Part shown: positions 42,027 through 50,960 of the stretch, piece by piece | Numbering within the stretch: the stretch's first letter is position 1 | Layout: each line of letters opens with the position of its first letter | Assembly: GCF_024436395.1 (NCBI RefSeq) | Contig: NZ_JAFMZO010000002.1 | Span: forward strand, 372,001-436,000 | DNA length: 64,000 nucleotides | Source of the DNA: Paradesertivirga mongoliensis | GTDB lineage: Bacteria > Bacteroidota > Bacteroidia > Sphingobacteriales > Sphingobacteriaceae | Direction of reading: 5' to 3' | Made by a program: the position numbers and the translations under genes | Notes under the pieces: model-generated | Databases searched by the model: none | Told to the model about the DNA's origin: nothing | Seen by the model: only the letters and a program-made list of their open reading frames with translations

Positions 42027-42245
42027 TCCTCTTATAAATTCTGAGTTCACGTAGTTCTCCCAATACAGAGCCAAAAAGTACCTGGAAAATGAAAATAAAT
42101 ATAATTACCCGACAGGCATATTTTCTTAACAACAAGGGTGTTGAGCGAAGCCGGGAGAACAAAATTTGTCTTAAAACTAAACGAAGCCTTTTTCCGGCAT
42201 TTTAAAAACAGACACTTTGTAGAGATAAGTGGGCACTATGGGCCG

Positions 42246-43388
42246 CTATCTTTTGGTTGGCTTTATATCGTTCTTAACTTCCAGCTCTTCTTTTATTTCT
42301 TCTGTTTGCAGACGGAGCTCGGGTGAGTCCATCGGACTTTCGGGTGGAAGTTCATCGCCCAGAAGTACCCCCCAGTGTTTAAAAATGGCCGAACGGTCGA
42401 ACGTTACCTTTAAAATGGCAATTATAGGCAGAGATAAGAACATTCCGGAAATTCCGGCCAGAGTACCCGCCAAAAATACTCCCAGGATAGCCGCCAGCGC
42501 ATTGATCTTTACTTTAGAGCCGACTATTCGCGGCATTAAAATATTGTTATCGAGGAACTGAACAAAGGCGATAGTACCTAACACCGCGAAAATGGGCCAG
42601 ACCTCTGACGACGAACTTAAAGTAAGCAGTACTCCTATAAGGTTCCCGATAAGTGCCCCAACATAGGGGATCAGGTTAAGAAAAGCAAATATCACAGCTA
42701 TTAGCAGGGCATGTTTTATCCCGATGATTAAAAGGATTCCGCCCAATAAAATAGTAACATAAGTAATCTGAATTAATAACCCAAGAAGATAGCTTTTAAT
42801 GATCACCTTGGTTTCGAGCATCGCTTCGCGAACTTTTTGATGATTCTCTTCAGGAAACCACAGAAACACAAAACGAAGCAGAAGATTTTTGTAGAACAGA
42901 ATCAGATAAATGTAAATCGGCATCAAACCGATGAAAATAAGGGTGGAGGATACCGAACCGGCCGCCCCGCTCAAAAGGTTCCCTCCAAGGTTCAGTAGCT
43001 TATTCGCCTGCTGATCCAGCAATTTTGCCTGCTGCTGGGTAGAGAAATTACTTATTTCGCTAATCCAGTTGCTTAATGAGTTTAAGTGTGCCGTAACGTT
43101 TTTGCGTATCAACGGAAAATCAGCGATAAGCGAAGAAACCTGAGATGAAAAAAACCACACTATCAAACCTACGGCTATGACCAGCAACAAAATTGAAAAG
43201 ATGATCGCCAGTGCTTCGGGAAGCTTTTTCCTTCGGAAGAAATTATGCACCGGAAGCAACATAATGCTTATAAAAAATGCCATTAAGACCGGCATGATCA
43301 GGTCTTTGCCAAGAACAAGTATATATCCAAGAAGTATTAATCCTAGTAATTCTATCGACCGGCGAACGGTTAGGGGCATCTCTCTCAT
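42246..43388 (-). CDS. AI-2E/PerM-family membrane transporter
   Basis: The 380-residue protein has about eight membrane helices and the family's long soluble part (SSQVSSLIADFPLIRKNVTAHLNSLSNWISEIS) after helix 3; the conserved C-terminal half includes FLNLIPYVGALIGNLIGVLL and DNNILMPRIVGSKVKINALAAILGVFLAGTLAG. Members were linked to autoinducer-2 export (TqsA) or ion exchange, but most have no proven substrate. It stands alone on the minus strand. Confidence 0.92.
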   Translation of the reverse strand: MREMPLTVRRSIELLGLILLGYILVLGKDLIMPVLMAFFISIMLLPVHNFFRRKKLPEALAIIFSILLLVIAVGLIVWFFSSQVSSLIADFPLIRKNVTAHLNSLSNWISEISNFSTQQQAKLLDQQANKLLNLGGNLLSGAAGSVSSTLIFIGLMPIYIYLILFYKNLLLRFVFLWFPEENHQKVREAMLETKVIIKSYLLGLLIQITYVTILLGGILLIIGIKHALLIAVIFAFLNLIPYVGALIGNLIGVLLTLSSSSEVWPIFAVLGTIAFVQFLDNNILMPRIVGSKVKINALAAILGVFLAGTLAGISGMFLSLPIIAILKVTFDRSAIFKHWGVLLGDELPPESPMDSPELRLQTEEIKEELEVKNDIKPTKR

Positions 43389-43544
43389 TGTTTACTTTAA
43401 GTAAAACTCAATTTATAAGTTTTATTTGTATTGATGATAAACCCAAGGAGGTAAAAAAGTTTTTTTATGGGTTAATTTTCTACAGACGACTTAGAACACA
43501 CCGGAGAAAGAGCACACTCCGGGAGATCAGACAAAACTTTGTAA

Positions 43545-43574
43545 ACTTTTGGGAAGAACAGGCTTCCCAAAAGT
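43545..43574. terminator. Strong hairpin after proA
   Basis: acttttgggaag (43545-43556) pairs perfectly with cttcccaaaagt (43563-43574) around a 6-base loop, three bases after the proA stop. No T-run; it may end or stabilise the proBA transcript. Confidence 0.7.
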
Positions 43575-43576
43575 AA

Positions 43577-44824
43577 TTATGCTCTTATTTGTCCATTACC
43601 CTTAACAACCCACTTATAACTGGTGAGCTCTTCAAGAGCCATAGGGCCGCGAGCATGCAATTTTTGTGTACTTATCCCGATTTCCGCTCCAAGTCCGAAC
43701 TGAGCGCCATCCGTAAAGGCCGTGGAGGCGTTTGCGTATACAGCTGCTGCGTCAACAGAGTTTAGAAAGATCTCAATTGATCCTGCATCTTCAGAAACAA
43801 TCGCCTCGCTATGCTTCGAACTGTAATTAGCGATATGCTCTAAGGCCTCTTCCAGATTATTTACGGTCTTTATCGACATTTTGTAATCAAGAAACTCGAT
43901 ACCAAAATGCTCCTGAGCAGCTTTCTTTAATAAGTTAGCCGGGTATAGGTCTTTCAACGACTCATATGCCTGCTCATCAGCAAAAAGTTCGACATTCGAA
44001 TCGACAAGAGGCTTAGCAATTTCGGGTAAATCATTCAAACGGCTTTGGTGGATTATCAGACAGTCTAAAGCATTACAAACACTTACCCTCCGCGTTTTAC
44101 TGTTATTTACAATCGCTTTCCCTTTTTCCAGATTGCCGGTTTCGTCAAAATAAGTATGTACAATTCCCGCACCTGTTTCAATCACAGGAACCTTAGCATT
44201 TTGCCTTACAAAATCAATCAAGCCCTGACTTCCTCGCGGAATAATCACGTCAACATAGCCAACAGCATTTAAAAGTGCTTCTGTCGCCGAGCGATCGGGA
44301 GGTAATAAGGCAGCCACGCCGGTGTCTATGTTATGCTTTCTAAGCACACTGTGTATTACGGAAATAATGGCTTCGTTAGAGAACGAAGCATCGCTCCCGC
44401 CCTTCAGCACACAGGCATTTCCGGTTTTAAAGCAAAGCGAAAAAACATCGAAACTTACGTTTGGACGGGCCTCGTAAATTACGCCGATCACTCCCATCGG
44501 AACGCTCAATTTTTTAAGCTCGAGGCCATTATCAAGCTGCTTTTCCAAAAGGACTTTCCCTAATGGAGACGGAAGGGCGGCCACACTTTTGATATCGGCA
44601 GCAATATCGCGGATACGTTTATCGGTAAGTTTGAGCCGGTCAAACTTGGGATCATCCGGACTCATTCTGTCTAAATCTTTTTGATTTTCGGTGAGAAGAA
44701 CGGGAATTTGGTTCACCGCTTCTTCAGCTAAATCTATAAGTACAGCATTAACTTTTTCTGCAGCCAGTAAGCCTAATGAACGGCTGGCCTTTTGAACGTT
44801 TAAAAATGTATCGCGGATCTCCAT
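43577..44824 (-). CDS. proA: Glutamate-5-semialdehyde dehydrogenase
   Basis: The 415-residue enzyme (ATG at 44824) reduces gamma-glutamyl phosphate to the semialdehyde in proline synthesis. It shows [36 protein letters not shown], the nucleotide-binding region, and the active-site Cys in [13 protein letters not shown]; the C-terminus ends with [30 protein letters not shown], as in all ProA. It starts one base after the proB stop, so the two genes form an operon. A TTG at 44833 is a less likely start. Confidence 0.96.
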   Translation of the reverse strand: MEIRDTFLNVQKASRSLGLLAAEKVNAVLIDLAEEAVNQIPVLLTENQKDLDRMSPDDPKFDRLKLTDKRIRDIAADIKSVAALPSPLGKVLLEKQLDNGLELKKLSVPMGVIGVIYEARPNVSFDVFSLCFKTGNACVLKGGSDASFSNEAIISVIHSVLRKHNIDTGVAALLPPDRSATEALLNAVGYVDVIIPRGSQGLIDFVRQNAKVPVIETGAGIVHTYFDETGNLEKGKAIVNNSKTRRVSVCNALDCLIIHQSRLNDLPEIAKPLVDSNVELFADEQAYESLKDLYPANLLKKAAQEHFGIEFLDYKMSIKTVNNLEEALEHIANYSSKHSEAIVSEDAGSIEIFLNSVDAAAVYANASTAFTDGAQFGLGAEIGISTQKLHARGPMALEELTSYKWVVKGNGQIRA

Positions 44825-44825
44825 G

Positions 44826-45914
44826 TTATGCAATTTCGGAGTTTAAAAATAAGTAATCGTAATGAACTAAAGGCTTTTGCTTCTTCTGTCCGATACGTTC
44901 GGACGCTTTATCCGAACTGTATTCCGCTATCCCAAGGCCAACCTGTTTGCCCTTTTCATCAACAAGTTTTATTATATCGCCTTTTTGGAAGTCTTCATCA
45001 ATCTTAATTACCCCTACGGGTAGCAGGCTGCTAGCTTTTGAAGATGTTAAAGCAAGTTTGGCGCCTTCATTTATCCGGACAATCCCTTTAGCATAGTTCT
45101 CAGAATGAGCTAGCCATTTCTTTTTTCCCGAAGCATTTTTTTGCGGAATGAAACGGGTATTTATTGCTTTTTCGTTTAATACATCAATCAAAATGTTTGT
45201 CTTCTTCCCATTTGCTATGTGCACCGCTATTCCCAACTGAGCCACCTTATGAGCCATATTTGATTTGGTAACCATCCCTCCCCTGCCAAACTGCGATTTT
45301 TGAGTGGAGATAAATGATGAAAAGCCCGTTGTTGATGCACTGATTTCGCGAATAACTTCAGATTTTGTGTCTTTAGGATCACCATTATAAATTCCATCAA
45401 CATTACTCAGAATAATTAATGCGTCTGCATTAAGCATAGAGGCAATCAAGCCAGCGAGCTCATCGTTATCGGTAAACATCAATTCGGTTACTGAGATTAC
45501 ATCGTTCTCATTCACAATGGGAATAACGTTGTGCTGAAGAAGAATACTAAAACAGTTCTTCATATTGAGATAATGCAACCGGTCGCGAAAATCTTCTTTT
45601 GTAACCAAAACCTGGGCACAAACTAAATCGCGTTTTTCAAAAAGCTCCGAATATTTATTAATGAGTTTTACCTGCCCGATGGATGCAAAAAGCTGACGCG
45701 TAGCTACGGCGTCAAATTTATCTGAAACCGATAGAAGGCTTTTTCCGGATGCGACAGCCCCTGAAGAAACGAGGATAACTTCCTTTCCCTGCTTTTTTAT
45801 TGCCGAAATTTGTTCCACCAAATGCCCCATCCGCTCAAAGTCGGGCAGGCCATTTTCTTTAGTGAGCACATTAGAGCCAATTTTTATAATGATACGTTTG
45901 TATGATAAAGCCAT
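44826..45914 (-). CDS. proB: Glutamate 5-kinase
   Basis: The 362-residue enzyme phosphorylates glutamate, the first step of proline synthesis. It has the amino acid kinase domain ([60 protein letters not shown]) and a C-terminal PUA domain ([34 protein letters not shown]), as in the long form of ProB that is often feedback-inhibited by proline. It is the first gene of the proBA operon. Confidence 0.96.
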   Translation of the reverse strand: MALSYKRIIIKIGSNVLTKENGLPDFERMGHLVEQISAIKKQGKEVILVSSGAVASGKSLLSVSDKFDAVATRQLFASIGQVKLINKYSELFEKRDLVCAQVLVTKEDFRDRLHYLNMKNCFSILLQHNVIPIVNENDVISVTELMFTDNDELAGLIASMLNADALIILSNVDGIYNGDPKDTKSEVIREISASTTGFSSFISTQKSQFGRGGMVTKSNMAHKVAQLGIAVHIANGKKTNILIDVLNEKAINTRFIPQKNASGKKKWLAHSENYAKGIVRINEGAKLALTSSKASSLLPVGVIKIDEDFQKGDIIKLVDEKGKQVGLGIAEYSSDKASERIGQKKQKPLVHYDYLFLNSEIA

Positions 45915-46044
45915 AACGAAAGCGTGAAATTAAGAAGATAAGACGAAAGGCGAAAGGAATATTGGCCAAAGGACTTAAATGACGCCATTAAAGCTTTAAA
46001 ATTACATTTGTGACATAATCCGGGAGGTGTGGATGCCTGAAGTG

Positions 46045-46263
46045 TCATTTCATGACCATCTCCGTACTCCAGGCCTCAGCCGCGGTGTCTACCAGCCTGG
46101 CTCCGGCCTGTTGATAGGCCTCATTGGTAATCCGGAACCCAAACCTGGACCTCTCTGCACCACAACTTCATGCCCTAAACGGACTAAATGAACAACACCA
46201 GCAGGAGTTATTGCTACGCGGTTTTTCATTATTTTTTATTTCGGATGGAACAGATATGCGCAT
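46045..46263 (-). pseudogene. Alanine dehydrogenase remnant (N-terminal part, two frameshifts)
   Basis: The minus strand from an ATG at 46263 reads [13 protein letters not shown], then in the next frame [20 protein letters not shown] and GPGLGSG, then in a third frame [20 protein letters not shown] and TEMVMK followed by a stop at 46045. Put together this is the N-terminal 70 or so residues of alanine dehydrogenase (family pattern GVPKEIKNNENRVAxTPAGV, GSGF, YxxAGA, VMK). One extra A near 46222-46226 and one lost base near 46130 explain the frame changes. The remaining 300 residues of the enzyme are absent. Confidence 0.75.
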
Positions 46264-46315
46264 ATAAACTATTGATCGCCAGAATAACGCATAGCAATCG
46301 ATCTCGTTTTTATGT

Positions 46316-47563
46316 CTATTCTAACAACAAGTCCGTCTCGTCCAACAAGTTCATCTGAATGGTATCATTCCCGGCAATGCCCTCCACAGAACCACGAATA
46401 TGAGCTGCATTCAACAGAACTTTATCCAGTTGTTTTTCCCTTGATTTCCATAACCGCTCCATCGCTTCCCGCTCTTTTTGAATGGAGAGGCGCATGCTCA
46501 TAAATCCTTCCCGGATAGCCTTCCATTGCTCGTTAAACTCCGAACTGGTTAGGTAATCGTACATCATGCTCATCTTATCACCTTTGTTTTCCTGCGATTT
46601 GGAAGCGTTGTACAGTTTGATGATACTATCTCTAAGAACAAAAGCTACTGCCTTAACTTCATCAAACGAGCAAATCCATACCCCATCTTTTTCGCCGAAG
46701 CAATCCATCCCCTTTGGATAGCACTGGGTAACGATAACAGCAACATCAACGCCTACTCCGCGCATGTCCTTCTTTAGTTTCTCAATCCAGTCGTTCGAAA
46801 AATCTTTTGTGCGTTTGCTTTCAAAAATTATCCTTCCACATTCCTGACCGTATTGATTGCGCACCGTTTGAATACAATCCGCACCACGTACGCCTTTGCC
46901 TACTTCTGAAATCACATCAAACGGAAAATTACTGCGCAACAATTCTTCGAGAATCAATTCCTGAACTTCGCCCTGTAATTGCATAGATCCCTGTTCGGCT
47001 TTGCGTTTCATCTCTTCAGCCAGTTTTTTCTGATCCTCCAACTGCTTCTCGAGTTCACGAACTTTAAGCTGAAAGTCGGTTTCCTTAATCGTATTTTTTT
47101 CCTGTTCCTGCTTTCTGATCTGCTCTACAAGTTCATTGCGTTGTTCTTGCAGCTTTCGCTGAAGCTGAATTTCCAATTCTTCCTCCTTCGTTTTCAAAAG
47201 CTGTTCGCGTTTCAGAAATTCCAGTTCCTGCTGGCGGGCAAGTTTTAACTTTTCCTCACTATCTTTATTAGCGGCCTCAAGCAGTTGAACCTTATTCTGG
47301 AAGTCTTCAGCGATAGTCTTACGCAAATTCTCTTCCAGCGATTGCTGCAAAGCCAGCTTTTCGTGCTGCAGTTTTTTCTCAAACTCCTGTTTCTGCAGTT
47401 GCTCGCGGTTATTGAATTCGTCTAGTTTTCTTTGATATTCCTCTTCTTTTTTCTTGGTGAAAGAGACCATCTGTTCCCGTAACTCTTTCTTATATTCTTC
47501 AGTCATAGCTTCTTCCATAGGAAAGCTATGGCCGCATCCGGGACACTTTATTTCTGTAGACAT
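46316..47563 (-). CDS. DUF2130 protein: zinc ribbon, coiled coil and nuclease-like domain
   Basis: The 415-residue protein opens with a zinc-ribbon half-motif (IKCPGCGHSFPM), followed by a coiled coil of about 160 residues rich in Glu, Lys and Gln. The C-terminal half has GADCIQTVRNQYGQECGRIIFESKRTKDFSNDW, where Asp and the ExK pattern resemble the PD-(D/E)xK nuclease core, and ends with a helical tail. This matches DUF2130, a family of unknown function. It lies just after the alanine dehydrogenase remnant and is probably monocistronic. Confidence 0.88.
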   Translation of the reverse strand: MSTEIKCPGCGHSFPMEEAMTEEYKKELREQMVSFTKKKEEEYQRKLDEFNNREQLQKQEFEKKLQHEKLALQQSLEENLRKTIAEDFQNKVQLLEAANKDSEEKLKLARQQELEFLKREQLLKTKEEELEIQLQRKLQEQRNELVEQIRKQEQEKNTIKETDFQLKVRELEKQLEDQKKLAEEMKRKAEQGSMQLQGEVQELILEELLRSNFPFDVISEVGKGVRGADCIQTVRNQYGQECGRIIFESKRTKDFSNDWIEKLKKDMRGVGVDVAVIVTQCYPKGMDCFGEKDGVWICSFDEVKAVAFVLRDSIIKLYNASKSQENKGDKMSMMYDYLTSSEFNEQWKAIREGFMSMRLSIQKEREAMERLWKSREKQLDKVLLNAAHIRGSVEGIAGNDTIQMNLLDETDLLLE

Positions 47564-47625
47564 AGTATTGAATTGAAAATTGAAGATAAAAGAAAAATTC
47601 CGCTTTGCGGGGAGCGGAATGTATT

Positions 47626-47659
47626 ATACCTATAAGGTTTTCAGAAACCTTATAGGTAT
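47626..47659. repeat. Perfect 15-bp palindromic hairpin
   Basis: atacctataaggttt (47626-47640) pairs with aaaccttataggtat (47645-47659) around a tcag loop, between two minus-strand genes. On the minus strand it could act as a terminator although the T-run is poor. The shape and sequence are like the small dispersed palindromes found in many Bacteroidota genomes. Confidence 0.7.
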
Positions 47660-47674
47660 TTCCTGAAGGCGAGC

Positions 47675-48022
47675 TTAACGGCCTATTTCTAAGCCTATCG
47701 CTTTCGCGATCATTGCCATTTTACTGAGCCATGTCTTCAGCAATTGTTCTTTCCCTTTCGGATATTTTACGGTAATGAGATACTCGCTTTTATCAGTAGT
47801 TGAAGAGGTATTCAAAAAATCAAACGGAAGTGTATTATCCAGATATTTGCCAAAATTATGCTCTAAAGCAATTGATGCTGCCTTGATATTACCAGAAGTC
47901 CACTCTTCCTCTTCATAAAGTTCTAATATTTCCCTTTCGCTGCGTCCAACCAATATGGCAAAATCATTTGCCGATAAATCCTGGGCATACGCCACCCCTT
48001 TTACAATTTTTCCGAAATGCAT
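47675..48022 (-). CDS. Hypothetical protein with HTH-like N-terminus
   Basis: The 115-residue protein begins GKIVKGVAYAQDLSANDFAILVGRSEREILELYEEEEWTSGNIKAASIALEHNFGKYL, which looks like a helix-turn-helix of the XRE type (sites where such proteins read QDLSANDFA-x-LVGRSE). The second half (YLITVKYPKGKEQLLKTWLSKMAMIAKAIGLEIG) is amphipathic. It is a cautious DNA-binding candidate. No operon partner is evident. Confidence 0.6.
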   Translation of the reverse strand: MHFGKIVKGVAYAQDLSANDFAILVGRSEREILELYEEEEWTSGNIKAASIALEHNFGKYLDNTLPFDFLNTSSTTDKSEYLITVKYPKGKEQLLKTWLSKMAMIAKAIGLEIGR

Positions 48023-48321
48023 TTTTGTAATTTTTAACCCATCAAAATTTTCACACCAATCTTTAGCCGGTCAGAACAGCCGCTAAAAATCCCCTTAAGT
48101 GTCTACACTAATATAGCGATTTATTCTTGTTACATTATATTCTTTTTGTCAGAACTTGGAGTTTCTGGTGTGGATTACAAACGATCGACGACGATATAGT
48201 ATCCTAAACGATCAAAAGCTATGATACCCAATAAATGGTGAGAAAACAGATAAGACGTTTGGAGGCACAGAAGGAAAGCCCGGCGCCTCTTGTACGCCCT
48301 ATGTCCCGACTACAGGTGGCC
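48023..48321. other. Intergenic region, nothing recognised
   Basis: This stretch of about 300 bases lies between the start of the HTH-like gene and the end of the partner-switching kinase gene, both minus strand. I see no gene, hairpin or clear promoter. One short plus-strand open segment near 48236 has no support. Confidence 0.4.
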
Positions 48322-48873
48322 TTAAACGTGTATTATCGTTGTAAACTGATTTAAGTTCGTCGCAGGATTGTACAAGTAAAAGAACTCATTCGAGAACTTT
48401 GCCATGATCAGTAAACCATAATGCTCAAGAAGGTTTGAGTTGCTGGTCACTTTGGTTATCGGATATTCTTCAATATCAAACACGATTCGGTTTTCGCTTT
48501 TTATAACGGCATAAAGATTTGAAATATCGTCTTCATAGATCTTAATTTTTTCGCCGATATATTTCTTTTCCAAAGGCCAGCTGAGTGGTGGCCAACTGGT
48601 GTAATTGTTGAGATAAAATTTACGCCCTTTGTCGCTTTTTGTGATCTCGATAGCGCGACCGTTGATACACACTGACAAGACCGTTGTATCTGCGTGTGAG
48701 TGCTTAACGGCGTTCGTTAACAGTTCGATCAGAATTTGTTTACAATTACTGATCTTAAAGGCGTACTGCTCTGAAGGGAGATGAATTTTCAAGAACGAGA
48801 TGATTTCATTTAACAATGGATACATTGCTAACGAATCGTTGCTGAATATAAACTCTCTTTTGATTTCAGTCAT
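48322..48873 (-). CDS. Anti-sigma-like serine/threonine kinase (RsbW-type HATPase)
   Basis: The protein (183 residues from the ATG at 48873) has the HATPase N box KQILIELLTNAVKHSHADT and a short C-terminal part, without transmitter or receiver. RsbW-type kinases phosphorylate a STAS partner and bind a target protein when the partner is phosphorylated. Here the STAS gene and the matching PP2C phosphatase gene lie directly upstream on the same strand. An ATG at 48903 overlapping the STAS gene is an alternative start. The G boxes are weak. Confidence 0.8.
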   Translation of the reverse strand: MTEIKREFIFSNDSLAMYPLLNEIISFLKIHLPSEQYAFKISNCKQILIELLTNAVKHSHADTTVLSVCINGRAIEITKSDKGRKFYLNNYTSWPPLSWPLEKKYIGEKIKIYEDDISNLYAVIKSENRIVFDIEEYPITKVTSNSNLLEHYGLLIMAKFSNEFFYLYNPATNLNQFTTIIHV

Positions 48874-48889
48874 GGAAGCGAGGGTATCT

Positions 48890-49216
48890 TTATGCAAAAA
48901 CATCTGGCTCTGTATTATAAACTTTAAACACTTTATTCATCCGGATAAGGCTGAAAAGATTGTTTATATCCTTGTTCAAGTCTACCACAGACACATCGCC
49001 CTCTTTAGACATTGCATACTTTAATATCGAAACAAGCGCTCCAAGGAAGGAACTGTCCACGTATGCCACATCACTAAAACTTACCATCAATGTTGTATTA
49101 CCCTGATCTATTAATTCAAACATCTCAGTTTTAAACTGATCGGCTACATCGAGGTTGGCTTCTTTAACTTTAATCTTAACTAAAAGATATCCGGCTTTTG
49201 GATGTGTTTCAATCAT
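48890..49216 (-). CDS. STAS-domain anti-anti-sigma-like protein (RsbV-type)
   Basis: The 108-residue STAS domain (ATG at 49216) contains KVKEANLDVADQFKTEMFELIDQGNTTLMVSFSDVAYVDSSFLGALVSILKYAMSK; the Ser in VDSSFLG is the expected phosphorylation site. In partner switching, the unphosphorylated form binds the kinase and releases its target. The phosphatase gene upstream and the kinase gene downstream are on the same strand, with gaps of 11 and 16 bases. Confidence 0.9.
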   Translation of the reverse strand: MIETHPKAGYLLVKIKVKEANLDVADQFKTEMFELIDQGNTTLMVSFSDVAYVDSSFLGALVSILKYAMSKEGDVSVVDLNKDINNLFSLIRMNKVFKVYNTEPDVFA

Positions 49217-49227
49217 GGTGTGTGGTA

Positions 49228-50367
49228 TCAATCTTTTTCTATAAAAATTAAGCTGCAATCGTCTACAAACCCTTTACTGTATTCGGAGGAAAAGGTTACA
49301 TTTTTTATCAAATCAAAACTATCCACCTGTCCTACTACTATTTTCATCTTTTTCAGGAACAAATCGTAATCACTTTTTTTACCATCCTCGGTTTCAAAAT
49401 CGATCATTCCGTCAGAAATAACGATTAGTTGATCGCCCGATTCTAACTGGATAATCTTCTCGTTATACTGGCCATTTTGCATCACCCCGAGCAACAAACC
49501 GGACGACTCAACAGCCATGCATTTTCTTTCAGATGCCTGGTACCAGATGACAGGTAAATCGCCTGCGCCTGAATAATGCACCTTCCCTGTATCATGCTCT
49601 ATCATGAGCAGTGAAAGTGTCGATAAAACGTCGCCCAGAACAGAGTCGAGCACAATCACCTTGTTTATTTTCTCTATAATGCTGGCTGTAGACAGATTAC
49701 CGTCGAACACGCATAAGCGAATGGCCGAACGGATGTAGCTGAGGAAGTTGAACGAGAAGAACCAGGCACCCCATTTCTTACCCATAACATCACCCAAAAT
49801 CACGAAAGTGTACTTATCATCAATCTGTATAAAATCAATAAAATCACCCCCGGGGTAGTTCTCGAACGACTGATATAGAAATTTGAGCTGATATCCGGTA
49901 ATTTCGGGAGTTTGGGCCGGAACAGAACGGAGATTTAGTGCTTCTGCAGCAATTCTGATTTCCTGTATAGACTTTTCATGCTGCCGTCTTATCGTATGAA
50001 TGATGTTATTAATTTTCGATACCACCATAGGCATCGGGGTGTCTTTGTTGATATAATCTACCACCTCCATATCGAGCCCTTTCTGCATGTGCTCATGATC
50101 TGTCACAGACGTAAAAAAGACAAAAGGTATTGTTTTCCAGCGTTTATCACGCAGTATTATTTCCCTGAATTCGAAGCCATTTATAAGTGGCATCTGGTAG
50201 TCGGAAAGAATAATATCAGGAGTTTCAGTTTGCAAAATATCTATCGCCTGAACCACTGATTTTGCCATCATGCATTCAAAACCCTCTTTCGATAATGCTT
50301 TGGAAATCATTTGAAGAATAAACCCTTCATCATCCAGAAGTAAGATCTTCTTGAATTTATCCGACAT
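49228..50367 (-). CDS. Receiver-PP2C (SpoIIE/RsbU-type) phosphatase
   Basis: The 379-residue protein has an N-terminal receiver domain (ILLLDDEGFILQMISKAL; phospho-acceptor Asp near residue 56 in IILSDYQMPL; Lys in YINKDTPM) and a C-terminal SpoIIE-type phosphatase domain (PGGDFIDFIQIDDKYTFVILGDVMGKKWGAWFFSFNFLSY, IVISDGMIDFE, FVDDCSLIFIEKD), whose Asp residues bind the metal ions. When phosphorylated it should dephosphorylate the STAS partner. It overlaps the membrane protein gene upstream by 11 bases. Confidence 0.93.
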   Translation of the reverse strand: MSDKFKKILLLDDEGFILQMISKALSKEGFECMMAKSVVQAIDILQTETPDIILSDYQMPLINGFEFREIILRDKRWKTIPFVFFTSVTDHEHMQKGLDMEVVDYINKDTPMPMVVSKINNIIHTIRRQHEKSIQEIRIAAEALNLRSVPAQTPEITGYQLKFLYQSFENYPGGDFIDFIQIDDKYTFVILGDVMGKKWGAWFFSFNFLSYIRSAIRLCVFDGNLSTASIIEKINKVIVLDSVLGDVLSTLSLLMIEHDTGKVHYSGAGDLPVIWYQASERKCMAVESSGLLLGVMQNGQYNEKIIQLESGDQLIVISDGMIDFETEDGKKSDYDLFLKKMKIVVGQVDSFDLIKNVTFSSEYSKGFVDDCSLIFIEKD

Positions 50368-50908
50368 GCTCTAACTTGTTAATTTTAATTAATGAAGTAA
50401 TGAACAAATATACTCCGCTAAAAACAATTAATAGGGCAATTAAATCCATAAGGGTAACGCCATCGTCGATGGTGAACCAAAATATGGTGAACATTTCAAA
50501 ATATGGGGGGGCCGGCATAATGATCATCCCAAAACCCAGGGTTATTAATATCAGGGCTATGATCAATAACGATCCCTTCACCAGGCGGTCCATAAACAGA
50601 ATTTTCTTGGAAACCTTGCTGTCAAGCTGGTACTGCGACAAAAGAACTTCCAGGTTTTCGGCCATCTCAAAACGGCTGGCTTTTAAATTGTCGAGCTGTT
50701 GAAAATCATTAAGACTTTCGGAGGAAAATTCTACCCTGTTTACTGCCAGGTTAAATTTTACTTTTATTTTATTTACAGCTTCACTATCCAGATTACTGGT
50801 TTCGAGCAAATCAAGCAATTCATCGAGTTTCTCATCGACAGAAATCTTTGCTTTATCCAGCATTTGGAAATCTTTAATTTCCTCGTCTAACGACTTTCTT
50901 TTTTCCAA
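50357..50908 (-). CDS. Membrane protein at the head of the partner-switching operon
   Basis: The 183-residue protein has a helical cytosolic part (residues 1-105, KIKVKFNLAVNRVEFSSESLNDFQQL) and two membrane helices at the C-terminus (LLIIALILITLGFGMIIM and LMDLIALLIVFSGVYLFITSLI). I recognise no family. Its 11-base overlap with the phosphatase gene suggests that it is translated with it, possibly as an envelope anchor or sensor for the module. It has no histidine kinase motifs. Confidence 0.7.
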   Translation of the reverse strand: MEKRKSLDEEIKDFQMLDKAKISVDEKLDELLDLLETSNLDSEAVNKIKVKFNLAVNRVEFSSESLNDFQQLDNLKASRFEMAENLEVLLSQYQLDSKVSKKILFMDRLVKGSLLIIALILITLGFGMIIMPAPPYFEMFTIFWFTIDDGVTLMDLIALLIVFSGVYLFITSLIKINKLEHVG

Positions 50909-50960
50909 GCTAGCTATTTTTTTATTGTATATTTCCCCATTAAAACCGCGATAAAATCAA

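Noticed and set aside
42138-42326. A 62-codon plus-strand frame before the PerM gene end.
   Set aside because: It overlaps the PerM coding sequence on the other strand and is not protein-like.
43388-43576. A 62-codon plus-strand frame between the PerM and proA genes.
   Set aside because: It starts with TTG, overlaps the strong proA hairpin and looks like random coding in AT-rich sequence.
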